A stretch of 64,000 nucleotides of DNA, from the NCBI GenBank assembly GCA_914767715.1, contig OU612069.1, positions 248,001 through 312,000 on the forward strand. Direction: 5' to 3'. Below the pieces are notes generated by a model, which made no database searches, was not told the origin of the DNA, and saw only the letters and a list, made by a program, of their open reading frames with translations. This document shows positions 37,168-51,083 of this stretch, in pieces; the stretch's first letter is position 1; every line of letters begins with the position of its first letter. The translations under genes were made by a program, and so were the position numbers. This stretch comes from Membranipora membranacea (lineage: Eukaryota; Bryozoa; Gymnolaemata; Cheilostomatida; Membraniporidae).

Positions 37168-38633
37168 CACAAGCAACTTGTCACAGTCTACTTTAAAGAG
37201 GCAATTTTTTAAAGGGCTGCTTAAAATAAGGCTACTGGCTACATTGACGAGACACCTGAATTTGTTTGTCACCATGACATTTCCAAGTGTCGGTGTGGCG
37301 AGGCAATGGTAAAAAATATAGCCATTCTCCCAGATACAGCCAAATTTACATCACTAAATTCCGATAAATATTGTTCAACAAATTTAACTTATTCCTGAGT
37401 ATAATTTCAATGGCAGGAAATAAAATGCCCATATTTGGCTTAATAATCTTACACCTTACAACATTTCTTTCATTGAACAGGCTATCATGGTTGTTTATAT
37501 TTATTTTAACTTGATTTACTCTAAATTGCTTTTATTAAAAAAAAATTAACATCAATTTATTGGGCACATTTGGAAGAGCATCAGTTTTATGATAAAGACT
37601 GTATTCATTAAATGGAAAAAAGAAATCCCCCTAATGGCTAAGAATATTTAAATATTTAGACATATAAGCCATCAGTGTCTATGACCATTTGATAATACGA
37701 AACTTAAATTGAGACAGTGGATTTATTTGTTCATACTTCGGTAAAGCTCTTGACTTTCTGATCTATGTATTAATTGTCCTCTCTCATCATTTCCTCGCCC
37801 CCTGAGATTACACTAGTGCTAAAGGTTTTGATATGTGCTTCTATCTACCATGTATTGTGTTCACTGAGTGAACATATCTATCAGAAACATGTTTAAAACC
37901 TAGTACAAGCAAGCGTTCACACTGAAGAAGTAAAGCTCATAGCGACATTCGATTATCAACCACTTTCTCCTCTGATCGTCATGTATGTCTGAAAATCATA
38001 TCATTTAACTCCGGAATTTACTCGTTTCAAGGTGGGTGTCAGGAGATTGGGAATGTTGTCATTAACAACTATACGTTTAACATTTTTACCCCAAACACTG
38101 TGAGAACAGGCACAAATACATAGAACATATTCTCAATGGTTTTTTTACTATTGTATTTTATTTATTAGGGTTTATAAGAGGATAGAAAATATGAACAAAA
38201 GACAAAGGATCATAATGGTATATATGTATCGGTTAACAATAATGAATAAAATAATAAAAATAATTATTTTCCACAATAAATATGAGTGGGTAAAATCTTT
38301 GGTTGTCTGCAAATGATGACTGAGTATAAATGTTTTGATCCAACGTTGCCATCGTCCATGCAACAAGGGAAGCGACAGCGTTACCTGTATTCATTATTAC
38401 TTCCAATTATTCAAGGGTTTATATAAAAATTAATTTTGTTTGGCTTTTTCCTATCATTGGCTGATCTCAGTCTGAGAAACCTATAAATTGCATTGTGGTA
38501 TATGATTACTGATGCTGAGTAAATAGTGAGTAGTTGTGACGCACTTTTATTCCTCACAGAGTGACTAGAGGGACTAGATTGTGTAGATTCTCATGTATTA
38601 GAGTCTTAATGTTTATTCACAGTCTTGCTGCAC
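37168..38633. other. Intergenic between Gypsy fragment and P450 3' end, copy B
   Basis: Counterpart of 14924-16386. No gene recognised. Confidence 0.5.
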
Positions 38634-41600
38634 TTACTCAGTCTCCATTGTAGGCTTGGTCGGTGATGTAGCACCTCGTTTACTGACCTTGCACTCAGCA
38701 GTGTATGACAGATTGACGTATGTACCCTGAGTTTCCTGTTTGAGCAGATCGATATCGTCGTATGTGAGCAGCTTTGTTGGTGTAAGGTCGTACTGTTGTA
38801 GCATATAAACCAACATCTCAAATCTGGCCTGGTGAGTGAAAGGCTTACCTGGGCAGTACCTCATACCAAATCCCTGTGGCTTTATCCTGTATAAGAAAGA
38901 CACTGATTATTACAACTTTTATCTACTATACATTCGAGTTGACTGAAGGATAATTTTTTAGTCAAGCAAAATACTGCAAAACGCAAAAAATCTTTTTTCC
39001 TTGATGGTGCTACAATTTTTTATGATTTCCAATATTATTTTTTACCAGAGCTCACCAACTGTTTTACTTAATACCTCAGGGTATTTCAACAGTGGATTAT
39101 AAATAAATCTGTAAATCTGTACTAATTAGACTAACAAAATACGAAAATAACGAATAATCCAAAAGTAACCAACTGAGTTACTTATACAAGGCGAGTACCC
39201 TGTCTCGTCTGCCAAACCAAGTATGTGGCGTTGATCGTGATTTTCGTGAAGCGCACCCGTATCATTATATCATTATATCATTATATCATTGTATCATTAT
39301 ATCATTATATCATTATATCATTATATCATTATATCATTATATCTCATTACTTGTTTGAATTATAATACCGAAAAGTAACCAAGATAAAGCTTCTTTTACT
39401 TTATTTCGGGGTCATGAACAGCTGTATCCAGATTATAAGCTTGTATCACTCACTCATACACCTACCTCTCCATCATTGGATGATCTGACGGTAGAAGTTG
39501 TCCCTCCGATGTCAGGTACCTATCAGGTTTGAATGTATCCGGATCTTCGTACACTGCCGGGTCTCTCAGTATAGTCGTCATATTACACATCAACCAATAT
39601 CCTTCAGGGATCTAACAGGTCATAAACATGTCATGGTGGAAATAAGGAAATAACTTCAGCATTGCTGTCCTGTTATTTTGCTGATATTTTATGTATATGG
39701 GTCCCTATACGCAAGCTAGACTAAGTGAACTCTGCTGAAGCTGCTTTGTTTAGCATTTACTTTAGTGAAACGAAAGTTTGTGGGTTCAATATAGGTAGAG
39801 TCTGACCCCAATATGGGAAAGCAATGAAAGGAAAGGAAAGCATTTCATGTACAACATATAAGAATTTCTCATAAACATGCCGATCAACAATCCTTCAACA
39901 GACTTTCAAACCGCTTACATTATAACCAGCGACCTTGGTGTCTCGTATCGCTGTTCTTGGGATGAGAAGAGCGTCTGTGATGTAAAATCTCAAACACTCC
40001 TGAATGTATGATTCAATAAAAGGCAGCTTTCCTCTGTAAATAACAGTATAGATTGCTGTCAAACGCATACTATTTAATAATATAATAATATACACTTTAC
40101 TTTGCTATTTAGTGCCTCTTTCGAGGCTGATGCGATATGCTTACATTGAGATAATGATACATGATACAACTGATGGTACTGCAGTGATGACAAATAATAT
40201 TCTGTCGGACTGAGATTGAGACACTTTCTCAGGTTTTCTCCCCTGTATTTGGTTCAGGCCATAGACTTACTTATATTGATCAAATACTTAATAAGCAAAA
40301 TAATACTTAGACCAAGTTGGTCAATTTGCTCCCCTCCACTGTGGTGTGACCAGTGGAAGGGAACAACTAAAATGCAGGCTAGTAGGATCAAACTTTATCT
40401 AGATGATACTGTTATAACAGGTTGAGGAGTTGTCTCCCCCGCATTTGTTTTAGACCATAGACTTACTTATCACAACAAAATAAATGATTATTACGAGAAT
40501 ACTGTATTAGTTTTCATGCTCACCTGTCTGCGAATGTCACGACATCATCCCTCCTGAAATGCTCATCAATGGTCGCCTGTAGTCTCTTCTGTAGATCCTG
40601 ATCTACGAGGAGTGGTGAGAAGATCGTGAGTAGCTGTCTCCAGTATAATGGATTGGCTACAAATAGAAAAATGGATTGGATGGATTGAAATAGTGGATCA
40701 TCTACAGCTTACAATAACATATTAATTACTATAAAATATTATTGTTGATAAGGCAACTTGAGAGATGAACGGTTAGCTATGACACAAAACTGAAAGTGAA
40801 ATGCTTTGTTGAGAAGAGAGACTTGGAGTGTGGTCCAATGAATGATCCTGACAGTAAACATATACATTGTAGGAAGTGAGTAGGAACTGGTGTGAACTGA
40901 GTACCCAAATAGAATGTAGAGGAGGAACTAATAGAAAACATTTACCACTCGATCTATGCAACATAATGTGTGAACATTTCTCTTTTTGACCAGATATCAA
41001 TTATACTATCAAGACCTATATTTCTGTATAACTTCTCAGGATATTTTAGATGCGATTTTTGACTTGCAGAGTAGAGTTTCCGCAAAGAGAGATGTGTGAA
41101 TTGATGGTAAAATTTGAATGTTAACCACATAGGACACTAACTGCCAACAGGTAGATCGATAATAGCTCCCTGGATAGCAGCGTCTGTTACATGAGTGGAT
41201 CCAGACAACTCCAAATCTACAGCCTGCTTATGTAACATGTGATCTACTACACACCTCAGGCTCTCCTCAGCTGCATATTTCTCCTGCGAAACAGACAGAA
41301 CACAAATATAACACATTAGGGGTTTCTGTAATGATACTAGACAAGAGGTAGCACAACTCCTTGTTATTCACAATTCTGCCAGACGAATTATGTAATTTCT
41401 AGAGAACTTAACCGATTAAATCTATTTTCAGACTCAGAGAAAATTCCAGTAAAATATTTTTATTATATAATTTTCACCGGTTACCAAGGTTACCAACGGT
41501 GCTGGAAAACATGCAATCTACTCTGCAACGGTTTGCAAGTGCATGCCAGACCGTCCATAAACAATTTCACTCTAATGTATGTTTGCCTCATTTGCCATTT

Positions 41601-44600
41601 ATGAAAACGAATTGTTCTGTTGCCTTGTCCCGTATTATATGCCCGGTCTGACTGATGTACCGCCCTCGGCCTTAGTTAGGATATATATATATTATACTTT
41701 TTATATGTTAATCATGCTGTATATAAACCGATGCACATACTGTTTGAGAGATTTCCGGAGTGCGCTGGTTATTATTAATCATTTTAAATTGAGTAAATAG
41801 ACCATTTTTATTTCTTGATTAAATACTTTTTATTGGGAACATTTTTATGTGTTAGGACTCTGTCTCTTATTATACAAATAATTAAACTGGAATTATCGCA
41901 GCAATTCAACTTGAGTATTTAATTTAGTTAGGAGTATCAATAATGAGAAACATGTAAGAAATCACCATCACTCAACACTTGGTGCGCCCTGCGCTGGCCG
42001 TGCTACTTGATTAAAGGTCGAACGGTGCCACCATCATTAAGGGTGCTTACCCACTACAGTTTCCTCCCCCCCCCAAAAAAAAATTAATTGGTGCAATTCT
42101 ATGGCGGACATAATTTAAGAATTAAATACATCAGATTCTAACTGAAAACATATGCATCATTTTCAAGCAGGAGTTGTCACCCAAAACAAGAGTTTGTAGA
42201 ATACTTTGTAGAATACTTTGTAGAATACTACGTAGAATACTTCGTAGGATACAAGGCTTTAGGTTGATGAGTATTTTAAATCAATCTGGTCTATAGACTT
42301 TTGGTGAACAGCCGCACCAGAAATAAAATTCATTTTAACTGAGTACCATTTCCTATAATTTATATCAACAACTCACCTCAGGGTATCCCTATACCATATT
42401 CGATGAGCCTCATGAATCACTGTAATCTTTGGTTTCGACCGTGATACCAAATGAATCTAAATGATACTAAATGACATACTGACCTTAGCGACTGAGATTT
42501 CTTTCTGTATTATCTCAGTCAGTAGATTACTCAGCCTCTCAGCATCCCGATGAGCTCCTCTCTTAATACACGTGTATTTCCACAGACTTGTCTTCAGGTC
42601 AAGTATACCAGCCTTGTTAACATCCTCTAGAAATGTCTGTGAATGATAAAGTGTGAAGTGGTTTAGTGGTAAAATACACAGTATGGCTATCTGCGGAGAA
42701 ATTGCATCAGTTTATAGCTTTGTGTCAGTTATTGAATCTAGCTAAGATTCTGGCAGCTTTATCTTTATGCATTGACCGACGTCCCAGTAACAATCTAGAT
42801 GACAAATATTTACAAGGAGTCAGCTGTAGCATTACCCTTATCCATGAATATATTTCAGTGGAGATGGTGTTTGGAAAATTAGCTCATGCATAAGACGTGT
42901 ATAGGCTTGTATCCTATAATTATTGCTGCAGTGTCAGTTGATTAATTCAGACTTGACAATGCATAACACCTTCTAATTCAGACAGGGAAAATTGATACCT
43001 TCAGCCAGATCTCAATGCATTATAATGTCAATTAATTCAGACTGCCCAATTATGACACTTTTTTTGTTGTCCTCAGAGGTTTGAATTAAGTGAAATGCAA
43101 TGGAATTAGAGCAAAATTTCTGTCCTTAGGAGAAAATTTCAATATAAATTTATTATTAAACTATATACCTATACAAACTCTCATATACTCCCATATAATC
43201 TTTTGTCAATATGGATGAGACTGAGATAATTGGGATTATAAGACTAACCTCTGCGTAGGCTGACTCGACAGCGCGGATGGCCTTGACCTGGTCGTCTCCA
43301 CTCTCATACTTCCCTCCGAACGCCTGACAAATATTATACAACAAACGTGAAAATAGTGACTTAAACAAAGAAAGCTTCTGTTTGGATCAGGACCATAAAT
43401 ACTGTGTGCTTGCGAGGGTATAGGTTATCTACCCAACGCAAGCTACCTGAGCTTAAGAGGACTTGTTAAAAAGGGCGGTCAAATAAGACCTAGTGTATAG
43501 TGATGTATTGAATAGCTGAATCTCCTACACAAAAACACAAGACGGAAGAGGAGGAGGGGGCGGCATATGCACAAGCTAGCGCCAGGTCTGCGTAGGATGC
43601 TGTGGCCAGGGTGTTTGTGGGGTAATTGTCTGCTAATATATGTGGAAAACCTTTCTTCATGAAAGTAACCCACATTGCGATCCAAATACGCTGGTCTTCA
43701 TAATATGATGCTTGGTGCCTAGAAAGCCAGGAATTGCCAATCAATAGATGATTCATTAGTAATCTACTTGTTTTTTGGGATCGAGGAAAATAGAAGCAAA
43801 AAACAACTGTTCGCTCTCTCCCGTATTTGTGTTACGAAATCATACTATCCCACTCATAACCCCTCTCCCATAATATTCAAGAAATCTTTGCACCGCGATT
43901 TGATAAAAGACCAACGAATGCGGGGTTTATCGGTCCGATGACACAAACTAGCATGAGCCAAAATAAGTGAGTTCAAAAAGCAACATTACCTAATAATAGA
44001 ATGTTATGACACCATTGAGAATACCAAGTCACAAAGGAAATCACCATGTCAATGTAAATAGTTCCCATCAAATTGGAAGATGATATCATATTTGTGAAAA
44101 TAAACTTTGATTTGATGTGAGAATTTGAATAAATGACTACGGTATTGAACAGCAGAGCCTAGACCAAGCTTGGCCCATTTGCTTGATTAGGAGTTGCTCT
44201 CTCTGCAGGTGATTGGATTAATCTTGACCTCCGTTTGGCCTACTGACTTGAACGCTTAAGAATGTTTGTACTTCAGAGTGCACTGTTTACGATTATGATC
44301 ATTTGGTTTGCGTCTTATCTCCTAAAGAGACTGACAAAGTATGTGAATTCAGAGACACAGTTACTGAATACATACCAGTGAGGCCACTGTTAATGAGATG
44401 TGATCATTGAGTGCTTGATTCATGTTGACCACTCCTGCCTGATAGCATCTCTCCCCAAAGTCTACAATATACTGTCTCTGTATGGACTGCATTGCTTCAA
44501 GTTTGTGTGTCTCAGTCAACCCTTCGTGCAAACATCTCCGTAGATCAGCATAGTGGGGTGCATCCACACCCTGAAACAAATGGATTTTAATTCAGTAATT

Positions 44601-47600
44601 GAATGTGATTTTGCTCCCCGATTAGGGCTGAGCATTGCAATAGATACTTTTTCCCTTTAGCATTACATTATGAAATGAAATCGAATGGAGACTTATTCCC
44701 AACTTGTTGATTATTGAAGTTAACGTCCAAAAGTATATAAACGTTGTTCAATGAATTTCGAGTGACTTGCACAGTATGAGCAGAATAAGACTTTGGTATT
44801 GGCGCAGCCCTAAAATCAGGAAAAATAAAAAATAGTTTTAAGAGATGTTTCCCATAGTTTGTTCATAATCAAAATAAGTCCCCTTCAAGAGTAAGTAGCT
44901 CGGAAGATTTGGTCAAAAGTTGGTGTGCCTAGCTGAAGCAGGAATGGAAATGATTGAAGGAAAAAATTATATATGTTAACCATACGCAATGATAGCGCAT
45001 TTAATTCACAGTGTGATATATCTTATAACAATGATGAAACATTTTTGGGATAACAGGTGAAAGCTGAAGTTCCAATTTGAACTGATATCAAACATTATCA
45101 AGCTTCATAATGCTCGATTTATTACTTCAAGGCTTTTCCTTGATTGTTTTGTGGGAATTAGAAAAGCTTGGGTCTCGCCATTTTGCTGGACGTTTTTAGG
45201 AATTATATCAATTTGATTGTAGAACTGGTTTACAGTTGATTTGTATAACCCTAAACTTAGTTCTTAGCTACAGAGAGAGGGAGGATTCGTCTTTTAGGGA
45301 TTTATAGGCCCTCTCCTTGTGCTTTAACCCTCTACCTAGTAGTATTAGGATTTTGTAGACAGCATCTTACCGTGAAGGCTACATCTGGTCCTGTCAGTAG
45401 GTGAGCTCTGGGGATATACCTCGAGCCCATGCAGTCTGATCCTGTTTTGTTAAGATGAGAATAATCATAATTAATAACCTTACAAAGCAGTGAATTCTGT
45501 ACAGCTGGCAGTCAATGGTCAAAACAACTGAATAGAGCAGGAGGAGACAATCCAGATTTGTTGGTTGAAAAAAAATCCCAATGGTTAGTCACGCACCACA
45601 TTGTGGCGGCAAAATAGTGTGTGCCTTAAGGGCGAGGCTGCGATGTCTGCGCCAATTTGCTCTCAGTTTGTAGGCAGGTCGGAGCACACCTGGGGGTCCA
45701 TCAACTCCGAGTAGTCAGTGGACTGCAGTGGGATTCGAACCCACGACCTTCAACACTTGCATACAGAAAGACTGACGCTCTAACAACTGAGCCACCTCCT
45801 ACTCCACTTGTAGAGCATGAAACCTCCCAAAAATTGCCTGTGTGATCTGCATTGTTTTTGGCTGGATCATTTAGTGAACAGAACCATCAATGATAACTCT
45901 TCTCTAGGCTTACATTCCTAATTTTCTATTTATACAAGCCTGTTCTCTGGATTCCAAGTTACACACATTTAGTTCTTGTGTCTAGGCTACTTACATAGAG
46001 CCTTGTCAGAAGTACATGAACCAAGTAATAACTATAATTTGACCTTAGCCCAACATTGCCTCATCGATTTGGCGAAACTAGACCTAACTAATATATAAAA
46101 GAAGCCTCAATTCTGCATAAAATGATGCTTAAAGACTACCCAAAGACCAATGCATGTAATAGTTAGGCAGTTACTTGAACAGTGAATATGATGCACAGTG
46201 TGATACAAGAAACCAGCCGTCCCTGTTCACTGAGACATCATAATGAAGAGATAGAGAGTCACCTTCCCTTATGCAGTCTTTGCACCGTTGATAATTCATA
46301 CCAAGCAGAAAATTGATTTCTTACCATACAAATCTGACACAAACATATCATAAGTAGCTGCCTGACTATAACATTTACTGGTCTATGGGTGGCTTTCAGT
46401 TATTACCTCTAGTCACGAAGGCCTCGACAGCAGCCTCCCACGAGCTAATAAACACACAATGATTCTCAAAGAAGCTGATCCTCATCACCGGCCCGTACTC
46501 CAGAGCCTGCTCATGTACCCAGGTGTGCATGCGGAGCTTGTCTATCTGTAGTACGTTACCAAAGAAAAATGTCCGGCCTGGTCCGGGTAACGCGTCCAGA
46601 GCGGCTTTCTACAACAAAAATAACACTATTGGATTCAGGGTTTTATTGCAACTGCTAACAAACAAGCTGTGAAATTTGGTGTTGACACCGGAAAACTGCA
46701 CTGGTAAAAGAGAAAAACATAGAAAATTCAGGTATCTCTAGTACATGTTAAAAGTATTGCTACTCGTGGCATGGGCATTGAAACAAAGATATTATCTGAA
46801 ACATTTCCAATTGAACTTACAAACTCCGACATTTTTGTCTATCTGAATCATCTGAGTGACAAACAAGGCCAATTAAATCAAGGTTTGGATGTGCTTCTGT
46901 GAGATTCATTGGTTATGATTTTTTGTCATTGGTTTAGCCTGTTGTCAGCTGAGGACACGCGTACAAAGATTCCTGCTAGCTTTGATGGTCAATTAGCACT
47001 CATATTTTATTGCAGAAATACAGCAAAATGTTTTTTTCAATATTGTGCCTATGAGCAAGAATTTGGTGAATATGTTGCTGATCAACAACAAGAGGACTGA
47101 TTATAAGGTCAAGGTTATCTAACATTTACTCACCCTCTCTAATTTGGTCAAGGTTGGTAAATACTCCTCCTCTGATGTCTTCTTATCATCTTGACTGACT
47201 GGATAACTGAGTGTATAAAAAGATGTATTACAGTTTTTATACCATGTCATGTGTATTGAAGCCATATTACAGGAGCATGTCTTTAAGATTCAAAACACTG
47301 AGACATGTTTTAGTATTTCATCTAGTATTTCATCGTTTAAGTACGGTAGGTTGTACGGTGAGTAGTAGTAGAGACAAGCAGAGACAGCAGAGACAAGCAA
47401 AGCTAAAGCTTATAGATTGAAATTAAACTGTTTTAGTGGTTTCCAGAGGTTAGGGCTCGTTAAGATGAAACTTTCTACCAATTTCTTATAGAAATCTTCT
47501 GTCTTCAACAGACCATTGTTCGTGTGAGGAGTTTGTTGCTGGTCGAAACGGGAAAAAGCGCAGGGGAAAATATCCCTAAATAATCCAGAGCCAACACTTG

Positions 47601-49210
47601 AAAAGCATGCATTACCTGGGAGCCTATCATATTAAAACGCTGCTATCCATAGGAGGCAGCAAACAACAAACTTCTTTAGTTTCATACAATCCTTTGAGGT
47701 CAGGGTTTTAAGTTATGTCCACATGGAGAAAAAGTTGTAGCATGCTTAGAAACTCACTCACCACGGGTGAAAAAAATAAGACACCTTGCATGGTCTTTAG
47801 ATTATTACACAATTCTGTTTGTTTTTGAATGAATAGGATTCATTAAAACAAGCATATGGTTGACCAGAAACGCCAGATCTTTCCGCATAATAGCCCCAGT
47901 GCCTGTAGTTATGGCAGCTTTACTCTGACTAAAACCGCCACCTCGGTGTTGGCTAAGTCCAGTGGAAAATCAAATGGCATGTATGGCTAGACCAAATTTA
48001 CCAAATGCAGCTGCCCATAATCTTTGTCTCACTTCTGGTGACGGTTCTGGTCTGACGAGAACCGCCACCTTGAGTTCAGACAAGTGAGCACAACTCCTAT
48101 CTCAGATAGACTGATAACGATATAACCTATTATTTTTATTTCCTCAAGACAGGAAGCCTTGCCATTGCTAGGTACCAGTGGTGTTAGATTTCATGCTTTC
48201 TTGGTAGCTGCTTGCTGATCGACTTTGAAATATGAGTCTCTCTGCATTGTAGTGACAGTGCCACAATGACGCCCAATTAACCTATTTAACATATTTCCTA
48301 GTGCGGATGGGGTGAATTTTCATTTTTCAGTCTTAAAATACATTTGAATAAACCCAAACGTTATGGTGCAAGGAATACCAACCTGAACTGATCGACTGCA
48401 CATGAGCAAATTGGATAACCTGTTTATGCGCAATTTGAATTTCCAATAGTTATGTGAACATGGCTTGTGCTAATGGCATGACCACCTAATTTTGGTCCCC
48501 CAAATCTTTTTATAATCACTCATTACCCATCTGGGTCACATACAAGTATCCAAGAGGTTATGCTCATCGTAGTAATAGTGTCATGTGTCAGCAATCACAC
48601 TTGGAGAAGATTTTGCTATTTTGTGATGTTTCTTACCTCATAATGGTCGATAGAGCCGTATCCGAGGTTATGTTATTGGGTCGTGGTCGGTCTGTGATGA
48701 ACCTGGAATATGCAAAATAAAATTATGATGATTAAGATGTGAGACAAACATAAAACACACAGCTGTTAAATAGGACAGCGCCAGTTATGTGGCATCTATT
48801 CTCACATATTAAAATAAAGCCATTTATAGTACAAATGACCAGATTTCTACAAGATTGTAACATTATACTCCGACTCTAATATTCAAATTTAAGAGTGATA
48901 TGTACCTACTGTTACAGATGGCAACTTAGTGTCCACCTAAATCTGAATTACTCACATACTTCCTCATAAGTAATACATGTGCTGCCGCATTGAATTTATG
49001 TGAAATGAAATGTGTAATGGTATGTATCTTAGACTTGGTTAGATATAATGTTTAAATGGTAATAGGCTGATTAAGCTTGATTACAAATACATGACGTGAC
49101 GTGAGGTATAATTACCCTTGCTGTCGCTGCTCCAGTTTATGAGTTTGTGTGGACTCTAGAATTTTCACATGAGCGGAAGGTATGTGCCACATCATCATCA
49201 TCATTATCAT
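38634..49210 (-). CDS. Divergent cytochrome P450, copy B
   Basis: Thirteen exons corresponding one to one with copy A: 49210-49116, 48702-48637, 47206-47134, 46608-46407, 45441-45371, 44570-44376, 43323-43249, 42636-42484, 41283-41145, 40656-40524, 40033-39919, 39611-39466 and 38886-38634 (571 aa, all phases kept, same GC donor after 41145). By my reading five residues differ from copy A: C to Y just before PVSQDD, E to G in AFGxKYES, V to I and L to Q in the ExxR exon (FIESYIQECLR), and P to L near the C-terminus (TKLLTYDD). About five further changes are synonymous. ExxR, FKPDRY and the heme cysteine are intact. The L to Q change inside the K-helix next to ExxR is the one most likely to matter. 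The same caution on the N-terminus applies. Confidence 0.85.
39258..39342. repeat. (ATATCATT)n microsatellite specific to copy B
   Basis: About ten 8-bp units between the last two P450 exons. Copy A has only CACCCATTATAATAC at this place. Confidence 0.88.
40262..40450. repeat. Copy-B insertion with a short local duplication
   Basis: Copy B has roughly 200 bp absent from copy A. A phrase of about 35 bp ending AGACCATAGACTTACTTAT is present on both sides of it in related form, so the insertion arose with or through a local duplication. Confidence 0.6.
44015..44250. other. Copy-B insertion of about 235 bp
   Basis: Non-coding sequence between GTTATGACACCA and ACGCTTAAGAATG, absent from copy A, where these flanks are adjacent. 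It contains CTAGACCAAGCTTGGCCCAT. The phrase AGACCAAG.TTGG also occurs in the insertion near 40310, so both may come from one repeat family. Confidence 0.6.
45591..45811 (-). mobile_element. tRNA-derived SINE, family 1, copy B
   Basis: Same as 23165-23385, with the intact B box in reverse complement. Confidence 0.82.
46680..47100 (+). pseudogene. Degraded open reading frame in a P450 intron, copy B
   Basis: Counterpart of 24230-24655. The last open part (SAEDTRTKIPASF to EYVADQQQED) is intact. Family unknown. Confidence 0.3.
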
Positions 49211-49462
49211 TATTGGGATATTTCAACGAACAAAATAGTTGCTTTGTTATGTTTCTTCAGAAAGTGCTGGTATGATTTACCTGCAGGGCTGTAGTTTAGA
49301 GAAATTGGTAAGGGGGGATAAGTCTGAGGCGAGTCTGAAGCATCACCAGTACGCTCCTTCCGAGCAATTTGAGGCATATGATAAGCAAATGGAAATACTA
49401 AAGTAGCTGATTCAAACATGGATTATTCAATTATTTATTATTTTTAGGCCACTGCATATAAT

Positions 49463-49569
49463 TTCTAGGGGAGGCAGTGCCTCCCTGCCTCCCCTAGAAC
49501 TACAAGCCTATCCTGACGAAGTTACTCACCTACATAACATCCCACATCACTTAATATGTGATGTGGGAT
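49463..49569. promoter_or_regulatory. Two perfect hairpins upstream of P450 copy B
   Basis: Both stems and loops of 27006-27112 are unchanged here, although surrounding bases differ between the copies. Confidence 0.4.
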
Positions 49570-49943
49570 CTGTATCTGTATGGATACTAATGAGGGTTAT
49601 TGTGAGACAAGCGCAAACGACAATAGGACCTTCCTTATTTTAAGTGACCAGTGTGAGAACCTCAGGCTTACCACACACGTTTAGGTGAGAGCGAAGGTAC
49701 TCTATGTATTTAGTTATAATTGAAATTGAGGGTTATGACTTGTGTTAATAATCATACTACAGCGAGATTGGTTAGGTCAAATGGAAAATATAGATGATAA
49801 TTGATGGATGGATTTTATTACTATCATGATCACTGACAGCATTATTAAAAGAAAAAATGAGTCGCGAAATACAGTGTAATTGCTGGCACTTTGAATCAGC
49901 GAAAAAAAGCGAAGACACTTGGAATAAAAAATCAAATCTCTGT

Positions 49944-50874
49944 CTAAAAAAGTATTTTGTTTAAAATAAGAGTGATATGACGCAGGAAACAGTCTCTCCC
50001 AAGTGAGCTTCTATGTTTTACTGTACAGTATCTGCCAGATGGACATTTACTCAACAAATCATTGACGAAATGATCCTCATCGTGAATATAGCATAAGGCC
50101 AGTGTTCGTGTCTGATTGTCCATCATGGTATAAATGTTGGGATGTTCAATGCCTAACTTAATAGCGTCCTTGAAAATTTTATACAGGCGTTGCTTGTCAG
50201 CAGCATACAAGCTTTTAAAAATAGTGGGTAAGCAATAGGAGATTCGTGATGCAATAAAACTTTTAAAAAGCATATTTGATAGTGATTTAGAGCTTAAAAA
50301 TACAAAATTCCTGACTACATACATCCTTTGAGAGGTGGTTGAAACTATACCATGCACAGGATCATTAAAACGCAGCTTATCGTCAACTAAGATATTTTAA
50401 TTTATCACTAAAAGCAATGGCAGTATCATTTAAAACAAGTGTAGGGGTAGAAGGTTCAAAATATTGGATGGATAGCTTCATTTCCTGGGTCTTAGTAGGG
50501 TTTAATAAAAGATTTAAATCAGCACATTGTTTAGCAATTCTATGGATTTCATCAAAATAGGAGTTGAGATCTGATTGATTAGCTATGCAGCCCATGATGC
50601 AAGTGTCATCTGCGTACTTAATTATTGTAACATTACTCAGGTTTGATGAGGTAATCCGATTTGTATATATGGAGAAAAAAACGGGGGACAAAAAAACAAG
50701 GAAGTATGATACTGTCATTGATAGATTTTCGGGTAGGATAATCTCACAACCATACTGATTTGATGTTTGCTGAGTGGTATTTCCAGGTAACTGTGTTTTG
50801 TAATGTAAAGCATCCGTCACACTTGCAATGCTGGTGAGTCGGAAGATATGTTCAATTAATTCGCAAAACAACAA
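49944..50874 (-). mobile_element. CR1/L2-like LINE reverse transcriptase, longer copy
   Basis: Same LINE as 27475-28192, but extending past the duplication end (50640) to about 50874. The extra part encodes LSPVFFSIYTNRITSSN, the block just before the YADD motif (IIKYADDTCIMG). A small deletion near 50385 breaks the frame. This copy preserves the original right edge from which copy A was cut. Confidence 0.82.
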
Positions 50875-51083
50875 TGACTGACATAACTGTTCTGCATACC
50901 GATCTGTGAAAGAAAAACAACATTGATGCCAAGTGCCTAAATAGACAATGGTTAGTCAAAACATCTCCTTCGTCAGCGTGGCATGCTTCAAACAATCACA
51001 TGCAGTCATTTGATGATTTGACCTAACCACTCTGAAATGCGCACTGCACCACCATTCTGTGAGCGAGTCTATAGAAGGTCAGA

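Larger units (their letters stand above)
28337..50640. repeat. Tandem segmental duplication, copy B (about 22.3 kb)
   Basis: Direct repeat of copy A. Its specific differences are: no MITE at 42757; an (ATATCATT)n array at 39258-39342; insertions of about 200 bp near 40260-40450 and about 235 bp at 44015-44250; a 21-bp insertion near 45928; and shorter minisatellite and hexamer arrays. Both genes remain open. Confidence 0.93.
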
